Shown: one piece after another, positions 37,262 through 46,219 of the stretch
Numbering within the stretch: the stretch's first letter is position 1
Layout: every line of letters starts with the position of its first letter
Assembly: GCF_001499655.1 (NCBI RefSeq)
Contig: NZ_LN879502.1
Span: 806,001 to 870,000 of the forward strand
Direction: 5' to 3'
Length of the DNA: 64,000 bases
Source of the DNA: Candidatus Protochlamydia naegleriophila
GTDB lineage: Bacteria; Chlamydiota; Chlamydiia; Chlamydiales; Parachlamydiaceae
The notes under the pieces: model-generated
What the model was told of the DNA's origin: nothing
Databases searched by the model: none
What the model saw: only the letters and a program-made list of their open reading frames with translations
Position numbers and translations under genes: made by a program

Positions 37262-38317
37262 ATGAGCTTCATTTCCTTATTAGACTTTTTGCGACATTCC
37301 ATGCGGCTGTTAAAATGCTCATTTTTGACAGCTTTTTTGATGAATTTTGCGACCATGTGTACACATATGCTCTCAAAATTCTACAGAAGATCTGTTCCAA
37401 AATATCTCATTTTTCCAACCAAAGCAAATTCTGCAAGAAGTCTCTTATTTAGAATTGTATTGGTCGGCTTTTTCTTAATCCAATTGGTTGGCTGTTGTCC
37501 AGGCTCGGCAAGCTACCGAGCCTTCTATGCTCATTTGCATCAGCCGCGTCCTTGCGTGTGTCCTATGGAAGAGGAGGAATACTTTCTCGTCATTTTAGTC
37601 AATGCTCGCCATCTCGACTACACCGACACGTGTTCTTTTTTTCATACCGTTGCCAAGCATCCAAGTGATGGAAGTACGACGGGCGATTTAGGCCATGCCT
37701 GGATCTATTTGCAAGGAAAAATAGGTGGGCAGACTCATGTTTTAGAAGGGGGGCATTCGGGAGAGCGTGGCCGTTTGCAGGCGCGCTATTTTGATGGCAT
37801 CATGAATTACAATGACTGGGGATATGCCAATCCAACCATCGCACAAATGCAAAATCCCCGCTATGAGCCCAATCCAGTCAAGTATTTGTGGTCGACTTTA
37901 AATGATGGGTTCTTTCAAAAAGGAGCGGGTGGACATCGGCCTACTTATGCTGCCAAGGTCTCCTTGACCAAGCAGCAGTATCATCTCATTGTGAATTTTA
38001 TCCGTTCCTATCCCTATCAATTCTATTCACTGACTCAGCAGCAATGTTCGACTTTTGTGTCTCAAGTTGCTTCTTTGGCAGACTTTTACGTTGAATCGAT
38101 GACGCCTATGACAATCCAGCCACGCGTTTATTATGGAGGGGTTTGGGTCCGGCTATGGGATGATCCATCTTATGCCTGCATCGCGCTTGCGACACCTGAT
38201 TTGATCGAAAAAGGATTGATGAAGGCCGTGAAGGATGGGCGTGCCGAGTATGCATTGGATTGGTACTTGCGCAGAAACAAGAGGCAAGCTAGATCCTCTT
38301 CCCGTATGCAAAATTAA
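37262..38317 (+). CDS. Lipoprotein with permuted NlpC/P60 (papain-like) features
   Basis: A 351-residue protein. A hydrophobic segment ends in QLVGC near residue 79, a lipobox. The frame includes a 50-residue N-terminal stretch before it; a start at ATG 37367 (MLSKFYRR) would give a normal signal peptide. The soluble part has LGHAWIYL, with a histidine, then about 120 residues later QQQCSTFVSQVA with a cysteine. His before Cys is the order of circularly permuted NlpC/P60 or LRAT-like hydrolases. Such enzymes act on peptide, amide or lipid bonds. The substrate is unknown. The gene is 45 bases downstream of the pterin operon. Confidence 0.7.
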   Translation: MSFISLLDFLRHSMRLLKCSFLTAFLMNFATMCTHMLSKFYRRSVPKYLIFPTKANSARSLLFRIVLVGFFLIQLVGCCPGSASYRAFYAHLHQPRPCVCPMEEEEYFLVILVNARHLDYTDTCSFFHTVAKHPSDGSTTGDLGHAWIYLQGKIGGQTHVLEGGHSGERGRLQARYFDGIMNYNDWGYANPTIAQMQNPRYEPNPVKYLWSTLNDGFFQKGAGGHRPTYAAKVSLTKQQYHLIVNFIRSYPYQFYSLTQQQCSTFVSQVASLADFYVESMTPMTIQPRVYYGGVWVRLWDDPSYACIALATPDLIEKGLMKAVKDGRAEYALDWYLRRNKRQARSSSRMQN

Positions 38318-38921
38318 ATCAACCTTAAGTCATGCTCAATGAGAGTAGAAAACAATTACCTCTATGATCTAGATGTTATGTAAAGAGCATAAGGATTCAC
38401 TCTTTCCCATGAGCTTCGTTTTTTCCCAAAAATAATCCTATTTTTTCTGCACTCAGTCGCTTTTCTAGTTAATAGTGGTAAAGCTAACTTTCGCAAATAA
38501 ATAGCAATTAAATATTTGAAGGAGATTCACCAAGAGACAATAGCAGTAACATACGTCTTAATGCTTGCGGGTCCTAAAGTATCATCTAAGTAAAAGCAAT
38601 AAAAATGAGCTATAGTCAATTTTGGATAGAGTACTTCATAGATGGGTGGAGCAGGGAGTCAATGATTTATCATTCTCTCTGCCTCTCTGTGCTTCCCCCG
38701 TCTTTTGCCTTAACTCTATTGAGAAAAAACTTCATAATCTTGGCTCACAAAAGCTTCTCTAGTCGTTTTTAAAGAATGGCTCTTTTATCAAGCTTTTATT
38801 TGACCAAGAAAAGATAAGTCGCTAGCATAAAATTTTTAGACCCTCAACACCCACTAAAAAGGCGGTTTTCTTGTTTTAGTTAATATTTAGTTTCAATTGA
38901 AAGCTTGTAAAAGGGGTGATG
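38318..38921. other. Intergenic region, nothing recognised
   Basis: About 600 bases with frequent stops. GAAGGAGATT at 38519-38528 looks like a ribosome site but no reading frame follows. It probably includes the promoter of the large gene downstream. Confidence 0.45.
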
Positions 38922-41510
38922 ATGGTTTTTCAAGATTATAGTAATAGTATTTGGAATTCTAATTTATTCTCAGATTGGTGTGTCGATAAAGTCTATGACT
39001 ATGCAAAGGCCGAAAATCAATCCCTTGTCAAAGCTCGGATGATGGCAGCGACCATGCCCGTCTTTTTAGCGTTACAGCTGTCATTTGAACTAGTCTTAAG
39101 TATTCCAAGAACGATTGTTGTCATTGCTGTTTCTACCCACTTTATTGTTTGCCTAGCCAAAGGCCAAGGACGAAGTCAGGAAAAACAAGAGTTGCTAAAT
39201 ATAGCAACACAAGTAGGCAATGTTGTTGTCAAAACAGTAAAAATAGCATCCCTTCTCTTATTTGGTGCTTTAGGTTTGATCGCAGCTGGACTCATCCTCC
39301 CAAGTGCTACAATGCGACAATTAGCTATTTGGAATATTGTTTCCTCGAGGATGCAATTCTTCATGCTAAACAATCAAGACGCAGAGCCTCCTCTTCGAAG
39401 AATTCCCTCTGCTGAAGAATTTTATGTGGTTGGTGAAGCTCCCAGGGTATATCATGCCACTAATCCCGCCGCTCATCCCAGCGTACAAAATCTGGCGACA
39501 CCGCGAGAGGCCGCTAATAATCATTTGATCGAAGAAAGAGTGCAAATTATTCCTGCACGCCCCATTGCGAGGATTATCCCTAATCGACCGGCTCGGCCTG
39601 TTCGAAGAGCTGCCCAAAAAATTCCTGTTTATAGGTCTCCTCGCTCGCCTTTATCTTGGGATACTATAAGGGGAATGATGATGAATGACGAAGAGTCTGC
39701 AAGACAAGAGATGAAGAAGTTGATTAATTATGACATTCGATTGTTTTATCAGAAGATATCTGAACATAACCCCAATTTGAACAAAAGCCATTGGAATCTT
39801 TTTATTTCCAATCCTTATTACCTGGCATTTGTAGAGGTTCTTGTGGAAGCAAGCCCTCGGGAATTTTTAGACAGGCTCTTAAAAAAGAATGCCTATGCGG
39901 AATTGCCTTCCGATGAACAGGGAATCATATCCTTAAACTGTAGGAGTCATTTAAGAAGTCACGAGTATGCCGTTATCGAGTTGTATGAGAGCGATTCGAT
40001 GTTAGAACTTGTCTTAAACAAATATCCGCTGCACGATCAAAGCGAGCGGCTGCTTAAGCTCTTTTCTGATGCTATGCCTGAGCTGTGGTTAAAGCAGGCG
40101 CTAGTGGAAGGGGCTTTACCCCTTTTATATAGGTTCAATCATTCGAAATTGCACCATTTATTTCGCTCTTACCCATATCTTCATCAACAATACACTAATT
40201 GGCATGATGGCTCTGAAATTTCTTTTGAAGCCTTTTTAGCAGAAAATCTAGAGAATTTGATCGAATCGGATGAGGCGATCGAAGTGGCGCTTTTGATTAA
40301 AAGCAAGCATCTCCTTTATCAAATTGCAAAATGCTTGGGTGAAGAGGGTTTTAAGGCTGACATACTCCGTCTTGGCCAAAAATATCCGCGCCTGAAAGAA
40401 GAGCTATTAGAGATAGGGGTAAAGGTGTTTCAAGAAGAGTGTGCATTCACAATTTTGGATTTTAGGGTGGATCACCTTTTAGGGCAAAATGTAAGCGGAT
40501 TAATTGAGTCTTATATGGGAATGCTGGCAGCTCTTTTTTCAAAAGACACACATCTCATCAAGCAGGTTGCACAGCAATTGGGAGAAGAGGGCTTCAGTGA
40601 AATTGTAGACGATTTTTGCTACAGGTACCCCTCTCTTAGGACTGATACCGTCGAGATGCAAGTTAAACTATCTCAAGAAGGGAGCTCTCATTTAACCGTT
40701 CCTGATCATGCTTTATTATTGACGGCTGCTGTAAAGGCGTTGACTTCGACCAGTGAAAGGATTCGCTATAATCTCAATAAATATCCTCTGATGATGCGTG
40801 TTCTTGTAGAAGAGCTCCTTCAACGCTGTCCATCCGCTCTTTACGACTATTTATTGACTCCGCAAAATAATCAGTGCGAGTGGGTGAATATGCTCTGGAA
40901 GAGCGAAGAGGGCTCTTTTTTAAGGGTATTGCTGCAAAGAACGCCTTCTCTTTTTGCACAGGTGATGTTAGCGCCGGATGCGATGAAAAGGCTGGCTGGG
41001 CTGCGATCTTTAGCGGAGAACGCTTATCGGATCAGCTCTGTTCAGGAGCCCTTCTGTGAGACAGACTCGCTATTAAATCTGGTTGTGCGGCAATTTCATT
41101 CTAGCGAACGGTGTGCTTTTCTCTTTGATTTATTTGAAGAGTATCTTCCCGATTTATGGATGCGTCAAGCCCTGCTTCAATCGGTCTCGATCTTAAATAA
41201 GGTGCGCGAACACGAGCTGCTTTATCCTATTTTGAAGGCCTATCCCTATACTCAAGAAAAGCATTTGGAATGGCAAAATGAAGAAAAGACCCTTTCTTTT
41301 GCAGAGTTTTTTCATCTGCATTTAACGGATTGGGTTGCATCTGGCGAGGCATTTGAAATGGCCCTATTGCTAAAGTCAGATGAGGCATTAAAGCGAATAA
41401 ACCAGCAAGAGGGGGAAGAGTCTTTCAGATTGGCAATGGCGGGGCTTTGCAGCAAATATCCGGCTTTAGCTGATGAATTGCGAGAGAAAGAGCAAACAGC
41501 TTTTTTATAA
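38922..41510 (+). CDS. Large Inc-like protein with duplicated helical repeats
   Basis: An 862-residue protein that I do not recognise. ATG 38922 was chosen because AAGGGG lies five bases upstream; GTG 38916 and ATG 38919 are in frame. Two hydrophobic hairpins near residues 43-80 and 103-130 look like an inclusion-membrane anchor, followed by an Arg/Pro-rich linker (about 205-245). The rest is helical and internally duplicated: residues about 361-499 match 718-859 (PELWLKQAL against PDLWMRQAL, LFRSYPYLHQQ against ILKAYPYTQEK), with a third partial copy at 528-582 (QQLGEEGF). Such solenoids usually bind proteins. Confidence 0.75.
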   Translation: MVFQDYSNSIWNSNLFSDWCVDKVYDYAKAENQSLVKARMMAATMPVFLALQLSFELVLSIPRTIVVIAVSTHFIVCLAKGQGRSQEKQELLNIATQVGNVVVKTVKIASLLLFGALGLIAAGLILPSATMRQLAIWNIVSSRMQFFMLNNQDAEPPLRRIPSAEEFYVVGEAPRVYHATNPAAHPSVQNLATPREAANNHLIEERVQIIPARPIARIIPNRPARPVRRAAQKIPVYRSPRSPLSWDTIRGMMMNDEESARQEMKKLINYDIRLFYQKISEHNPNLNKSHWNLFISNPYYLAFVEVLVEASPREFLDRLLKKNAYAELPSDEQGIISLNCRSHLRSHEYAVIELYESDSMLELVLNKYPLHDQSERLLKLFSDAMPELWLKQALVEGALPLLYRFNHSKLHHLFRSYPYLHQQYTNWHDGSEISFEAFLAENLENLIESDEAIEVALLIKSKHLLYQIAKCLGEEGFKADILRLGQKYPRLKEELLEIGVKVFQEECAFTILDFRVDHLLGQNVSGLIESYMGMLAALFSKDTHLIKQVAQQLGEEGFSEIVDDFCYRYPSLRTDTVEMQVKLSQEGSSHLTVPDHALLLTAAVKALTSTSERIRYNLNKYPLMMRVLVEELLQRCPSALYDYLLTPQNNQCEWVNMLWKSEEGSFLRVLLQRTPSLFAQVMLAPDAMKRLAGLRSLAENAYRISSVQEPFCETDSLLNLVVRQFHSSERCAFLFDLFEEYLPDLWMRQALLQSVSILNKVREHELLYPILKAYPYTQEKHLEWQNEEKTLSFAEFFHLHLTDWVASGEAFEMALLLKSDEALKRINQQEGEESFRLAMAGLCSKYPALADELREKEQTAFL
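39996..40412 (+). repeat. Intragenic repeat copy A
   Basis: It encodes the first copy of a roughly 140-residue unit in the large Inc-like protein (from MLELVLNKYP to KEELLE). The similarity is at protein level. Confidence 0.7.
40497..40661 (+). repeat. Intragenic repeat, partial copy
   Basis: It encodes only the tail of the unit (LIESYMGMLAALFSKDTHLI, QQLGEEGF, YPSLRTD), matching the ends of copies A and B. Confidence 0.6.
41067..41492 (+). repeat. Intragenic repeat copy B
   Basis: It encodes the second full copy (from LLNLVVRQFH to LADELREKE), about one third identical to copy A by eye. Confidence 0.7.
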
Positions 41511-41562
41511 ACATTGCATCGTTGAAAGCATTAGGGATTTTTTCGTTAATGAGTTTTGAGCT

Positions 41563-42189
41563 CTAAGGAAGATGGCTTCTTATTATTCCATGTATTTCTT
41601 CCAAGTGCAACGCGCTTTCTGTCAGTTTGAGCTTAATAAAGCCGCAATTGGGAACGATCCACTTATTCTTAGGTATGAAAGATAGGTGATCGAGGAAGGC
41701 TCTGATGACTCCGCCATGAGTTACGGCAAGAATCGTTTGTTCGCAGTAGGTTGACAGCTGTTCTGCTAAAAATGTTAAGGCTCGTTTAAAGATCGATGCT
41801 TGGGATTCAATTTCTGGATGCCAAGGGGTTTTTAAACAATAGTCTTGTGATAAGGCTTCCTGAGAGAGAAAGAACTTTTCGGTCCAGTGATCGAGTGTTT
41901 CTTTCGATTGACCTTCAAATGAGCCGGCCCAACGTTCTCGCAGGGCTGGCGTCTCAATAAAGGGGAGAACACGCGGGCCAATGATCAGTCTGGCTGTTTC
42001 TTTGGCGCGCGATAAGTCCGACGAATAGACGGCTGAAAAATCTATGTGCGCTAAACTCGAGCCGAGTTGCGCCGCTTGGCCCAGGCTCAGAGTATTCAAG
42101 GGAATATCTGTATGTCCTTGGATGCGTCCGGCTGCATTCCAATCGGTCTCTCCGTGCCGAACTAGATAGATTTCGCAGCTTTTATTCAT
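41563..42189 (-). CDS. Histidine phosphatase (phosphoglycerate-mutase-like)
   Basis: A 208-residue member of the histidine phosphatase family. [20 protein letters not shown] carries the phospho-accepting histidine, and [11 protein letters not shown] the second histidine. Cobalamin-pathway, GpmB-like or general phosphatase roles are all possible. The start overlaps the fabI stop by four bases (ATGA), so the pair is translationally coupled. Confidence 0.88.
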   Translation of the reverse strand: MNKSCEIYLVRHGETDWNAAGRIQGHTDIPLNTLSLGQAAQLGSSLAHIDFSAVYSSDLSRAKETARLIIGPRVLPFIETPALRERWAGSFEGQSKETLDHWTEKFFLSQEALSQDYCLKTPWHPEIESQASIFKRALTFLAEQLSTYCEQTILAVTHGGVIRAFLDHLSFIPKNKWIVPNCGFIKLKLTESALHLEEIHGIIRSHLP

Positions 42190-43097
42190 ACGAGTTCTTC
42201 AACCACTAAGGTTGGGCTATCGACTCCCACACCCATGGAATGAAGACCATTATCGACATAGATCGTTGTGCCGGTAACAGCCGATGCCAGATTCGAGGCT
42301 AAAAACGCGGCTGTATAGCCAACCTCTTCAGCGAAGAGCTCTTTTGCAAGCGGGGCATTGGCTTGAGAGTAGTCTATCATGCGATCGATGAAACCAATGG
42401 CTCTAGCTGCTCTGCTGCGAAGGGGCCCTGCTGAAATGGTATTAACGCGAACGCTCCATTTTCTGCCAGCTTCCCAAGCTAGGGTGCGCGTATCGCTCTC
42501 GAGAGCCGCCTTGGCTGAACTCATTCCGCCACCATAACCGGGTATAATTTTTTCTGAGGCAAGATAGGTTAGGGATAAAGCCGATCCGCCAGCATTTAAA
42601 TGGGGGCCTAAATGAGCTAGCAGGCTAACAAAGGAGTAGGCGGAAGAACCAACGGCTGCTAAATATCCCTTGCGGCTTGTTTCCAAGAGCGGTTTTTGAA
42701 CTTCTGGTGCATTGGCTAAGGAATGAATAAAAATGTCGATTTTGCCAAAGTCGCGTCCTATTGCTTCGCAGACTTCTGAGATAGTATAGCCGCCGATATC
42801 TTTATATCGTTTGTTTTCTCTAATCTCTTCTGGTACGTCAGCTGGCGTATCGAAGGACGCATCGAGCGGATAGATTTTAGTAAATTCAAGCATCGATCCA
42901 TTCGATAGACGACGCGAAGCGTCAAACTTACCGGCTTGCAAGCTTGAAGTGAAAATTTTTAAAATCGGTGTCCAGGTTCCAACAATGATTTCTGCTCCCG
43001 CTTCCGCTAAAGCCTTGGCAATTGCCCAGCCAAATCCTTGATCATCCCCGATCCCAGCAATGAAAGCTTTTTTACCCTTTAAATTGATCTGCAACAT
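42186..43097 (-). CDS. fabI: Enoyl-ACP reductase, plant/chlamydial type
   Basis: A 303-residue enoyl-ACP reductase that reduces the enoyl bond in fatty acid elongation. [20 protein letters not shown] is the cofactor region and the active-site area reads [18 protein letters not shown], as in plastid enzymes, with Tyr and Lys eight residues apart instead of seven. The end is [18 protein letters not shown]. It is the first gene of a two-gene unit. Confidence 0.96.
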   Translation of the reverse strand: MLQINLKGKKAFIAGIGDDQGFGWAIAKALAEAGAEIIVGTWTPILKIFTSSLQAGKFDASRRLSNGSMLEFTKIYPLDASFDTPADVPEEIRENKRYKDIGGYTISEVCEAIGRDFGKIDIFIHSLANAPEVQKPLLETSRKGYLAAVGSSAYSFVSLLAHLGPHLNAGGSALSLTYLASEKIIPGYGGGMSSAKAALESDTRTLAWEAGRKWSVRVNTISAGPLRSRAARAIGFIDRMIDYSQANAPLAKELFAEEVGYTAAFLASNLASAVTGTTIYVDNGLHSMGVGVDSPTLVVEELV

Positions 43098-43546
43098 AAA
43101 AACCTCATCTACTTGATAAATGGCAGGACAAGCAAAGGTAAGATATTTCTATTGTAAACACCTCATCACTCCTCTATTTGAACCATGCTCGATAAAAGAC
43201 TTTTTATTCTAAAAGGTTACCCCTTTCTTGCAAACAGCAAAAAGTTTCTCGCTACTGAGTAATGCAGACTTAATTCTACCGGATGTTAATAAAATAATAA
43301 TGATTGCAGGCCTTTAATTGTGTTAAGTTAGAAATAATTTGTTTTAAAGTCTAGGATTTTGATATAATTAATCATTGATAAAAGTTTTGGTTGACTTGTC
43401 AAGATGATAGTTTGTTTAAAATAAAACACTGTTTAAGTGCTATTGTTTAGTGATTTGAGAGGATTGGAACCGGTTGAAAAACAAAAGTTTTATTTAACTA
43501 AAACCATAAATATAAGCTAATAAAATTATTTGTTAAGGATAAAAGC
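43098..43546. other. Divergent intergenic region
   Basis: 449 AT-rich bases between fabI and the plus-strand kinase gene. No gene is supported. AAGGATAAAAGC directly before 43547 serves as ribosome site. Confidence 0.45.
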
Positions 43547-46123
43547 ATGCAAGCTAATCAGCCTCAAAATCTCTCTCCCCATCCTTTTTTATGGGCAGAT
43601 TGGTTAAATTCTATCGCTGAGAATCCCCAGCACGGTAAAATTGTGCAAGAGGGTTCTAAATTCCGTTATTTAAATGACAAGCAAGCGGCGCAAACGGCTG
43701 CGGTGCGAGTCGTTTCTTTTCAGTCTATTTTAGAACTGACTCAGGCTAATTTAGAATCAAGAGATGTTTGTGCAGAAAATAAAACGAAAATGTTGAGCGG
43801 ATTGCGCTATATTTCGAAGCAAAGGCAGGAGCGCTATCAAAATTTATTCTTCATTTTCCGGTGGTGTGCAAAGTTGTTAGGGGTGGAGAAAAAGCTCAGT
43901 GATGAGAAGGCTTTTATTGATCAATTAGCGGCAAATCCTGTTGCCGCGGCTTTGCAATCGCGTATAGCTCCTCAATCAAGTCAGGTTCCTTCGGTAAAGG
44001 TTGCTGCTCAAAGTCAAGTCAATGATCTCTCATCTTTCAACGAGTTTGTAGAGTATTATCATGGTTCGCTTTCTGAATCGGTCTATGCCTATTCCAATCA
44101 TTTGAGAGCCTTGAAAAAGACCCTTTTACCAAGCGATCTTCAGAGAAAAGAAATTACCGCAGCAGAAAATGCTTTGGCTTCGCAGCTGCCGCACTGGCCA
44201 CGCGTCAAAGACATAGTGAAAGTGTTTGGTGAAGATGTTTTACGGCCTACATTCAAGGAAACGATTGAAAATCTCTACCAAGACCACGTGAATTTCAAAT
44301 ACCAGCCTACTGCAGAACAGATCGAGAGAGATAAGACATTATTTCAGTGCACGGAAAGTGAAATCAAAGCGCTTTACGTCAAGCGCCTTATCAAGGCCGA
44401 GCGGACCGATTTTTCTTTATCCTTAATTACAGCTATTGAAACCACTTGGCAAGAGATGATAGCTAGGCAAGAGAAAAAAAGCGTGGAAGTACAGATTGAG
44501 CAGTATCGCGCACTCGTCATTCCAGGTGAAGATGGAGGAGTATTTCTTAAAGAAGACTTTTTGAATTCAGGAAGCTACAAGGCTGCTTTTGTCGCTACTC
44601 ATTTTCTTCCAACCGTGAAGAGCGCTGAGCGCAGTGAATTTGTTGTTTTACAGCCGGCAGACAAGGTTGAAGAAGAGATTAAGCATTTTCAGGCTTTAAA
44701 AGCCCCTCAGCCAAGCAAACCTGGCACGGATTCAGATTCTGATTCTGATAGCTATGAGTATGACAGCGACTCGTCAAACTCTTTAGGCTCTTCGGTCGTG
44801 ATGCATACAGTCGGAACTTCAGACACAATGATCAGACATGCAACAAGTTCTTCTTCGTCTTCAAGTGGGCCATTAACGATGATTTGCTTGGGTGGGTCGA
44901 GTGATGAACTCGATGGTATAGCCTTGGATCAACATAAGGCTGTCTTACAGGAAGGCTCTAGCCAGCCAGGAACGGGTTCTTCGTCTTCGAGTGAGGAGTC
45001 GTCGGGAACAATGGTTATCTTGAAAAGCTTGCCACATGATGAACCTCAGGGGATCATCTTGCAGGGGCAACAAGGATCCCCGAGCGATGAAATTGTCGAG
45101 TTGGATGATGATATGATCGAATCTGATGATCAAATGGAGCCAGATATCGTTGATCCAGAGCAGCCAAGCCATCCTGTTCGGTTGACTATCAATAAAACAC
45201 TCATCCAGCCGCTTGTTAAAGCTCCGACTGTCAATTCTGTTTTTGATGAGGAAGCTGAAGCCTTTAAAAAAGAGGCTGAGTTGTGCGTTCGATTGGGCAA
45301 GCTTCCGGGGATTTGGCCAACGCATAAAATTACAACGGTCAATGGCCAGGTAGCCATCATTCAAAAGAAAGCGGGCTATGCAGTAGAAGGCAAAGATAAG
45401 CAAGCGATTGAGTTGTATGACATGGCACTTTTGGCGCACACAAGGGAGTTGTCTGTAAAAGATCAAATCGCCTTTTTAGATATGATCGAATGGTTTTTGA
45501 AGGGTGTTAAGAGCATTCATGAGCAAAACCTCATTCACCGCGATATCAAGCCAGGTAACATTCTTTGTACAAGTGATGGGAAAGCGGGGCTCTCGGATTT
45601 CGGATTGGTTTGTGGCAATGAATCTGAAGAAAGACAAACATTGATTGGAACGCCGTACTTCATAGCCCCTGAAATTGTTTATTACAACAATTCGCGCATT
45701 CAGGGAGAAAACTGGAAGAAGATTGACGGGAAAGCCGATATTTGGGCTGTGGGATTGACTTTGTGGGATATGCTGTCAGGAGAAAATGCACCGGCTCACC
45801 CGGCTAACGACAATATTGCGAGTCCAACAAGAGCCGTTCTATCCATGGGTCAATTATTTATCCCGATGCAACAAGCAAAGTACTACAAGCGGTATGAGAC
45901 GGCCAGGACGGATCGCTACGGGATCATCGATGAGAATGGTCAAGATGAGCGGAGCAAAGGGTATAGAATGTCTCTGTTTCATTTGATCAAGCAATGTACT
46001 GAAGTTGAGCCGGAGAAGCGTCCAACGATTGATCAAGTCATGCAGCACTTCCAGACATGGAAGCAAGAAGCTGTTACCTTGCTCCAAGACGGCAAGATTA
46101 CCTCTGTCATAGATGTCTTCTAA
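43547..46123 (+). CDS. Ser/Thr protein kinase with acidic low-complexity insertion
   Basis: An 858-residue protein. The C-terminal lobe is a canonical kinase: IHRDIKPGN (HRD at 664-666, Asn671), SDFG at 683-686, APE at 707-709 and DIWAVGLTLWDML. The N-lobe looks split: a glycine-loop-like NSGSYKAAF at about 340-348 and FVVLQPADK near 365-373, then a Ser/Asp/Glu/Gly-rich stretch at about 391-545, then the alphaC-like EAFKKEAELCVRL at about 571-583. Residues 1-320 are helical, of no known family. The long frame ends in a strong terminator. A host-directed or regulatory kinase are both possible; Pkn1-type and other effector kinases are known in chlamydiae. Confidence 0.85.
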   Translation: MQANQPQNLSPHPFLWADWLNSIAENPQHGKIVQEGSKFRYLNDKQAAQTAAVRVVSFQSILELTQANLESRDVCAENKTKMLSGLRYISKQRQERYQNLFFIFRWCAKLLGVEKKLSDEKAFIDQLAANPVAAALQSRIAPQSSQVPSVKVAAQSQVNDLSSFNEFVEYYHGSLSESVYAYSNHLRALKKTLLPSDLQRKEITAAENALASQLPHWPRVKDIVKVFGEDVLRPTFKETIENLYQDHVNFKYQPTAEQIERDKTLFQCTESEIKALYVKRLIKAERTDFSLSLITAIETTWQEMIARQEKKSVEVQIEQYRALVIPGEDGGVFLKEDFLNSGSYKAAFVATHFLPTVKSAERSEFVVLQPADKVEEEIKHFQALKAPQPSKPGTDSDSDSDSYEYDSDSSNSLGSSVVMHTVGTSDTMIRHATSSSSSSSGPLTMICLGGSSDELDGIALDQHKAVLQEGSSQPGTGSSSSSEESSGTMVILKSLPHDEPQGIILQGQQGSPSDEIVELDDDMIESDDQMEPDIVDPEQPSHPVRLTINKTLIQPLVKAPTVNSVFDEEAEAFKKEAELCVRLGKLPGIWPTHKITTVNGQVAIIQKKAGYAVEGKDKQAIELYDMALLAHTRELSVKDQIAFLDMIEWFLKGVKSIHEQNLIHRDIKPGNILCTSDGKAGLSDFGLVCGNESEERQTLIGTPYFIAPEIVYYNNSRIQGENWKKIDGKADIWAVGLTLWDMLSGENAPAHPANDNIASPTRAVLSMGQLFIPMQQAKYYKRYETARTDRYGIIDENGQDERSKGYRMSLFHLIKQCTEVEPEKRPTIDQVMQHFQTWKQEAVTLLQDGKITSVIDVF

Positions 46124-46142
46124 GACGCTCGATTTCTCTTGT

Positions 46143-46180
46143 AAAAGCCCAGGGCAAGGTCATTGCCCTGGGCTTTTTTT
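46143..46180 (+). terminator. Strong Rho-independent terminator
   Basis: AAAAGCCCAGGGCAA pairs perfectly with TTGCCCTGGGCTTTT and continues into a T run. It is placed 20 bases after the kinase stop and also ahead of the convergent MCP gene end. Confidence 0.92.
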
Positions 46181-46219
46181 GGAGCCGAAATGTTAATCCA
46201 AATTGACACGCCTTGGATC

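Noticed and set aside
44717-45181. Reading the Ser/Asp-rich stretch of the kinase as a frameshift artefact
   Set aside because: The frame is continuous on both sides with kinase-like segments and no alternative frame carries conserved sequence.
44945-45466. 173-residue minus-strand frame inside the kinase gene
   Set aside because: It is antisense to the low-complexity and N-lobe part of a clear kinase; no ribosome site.
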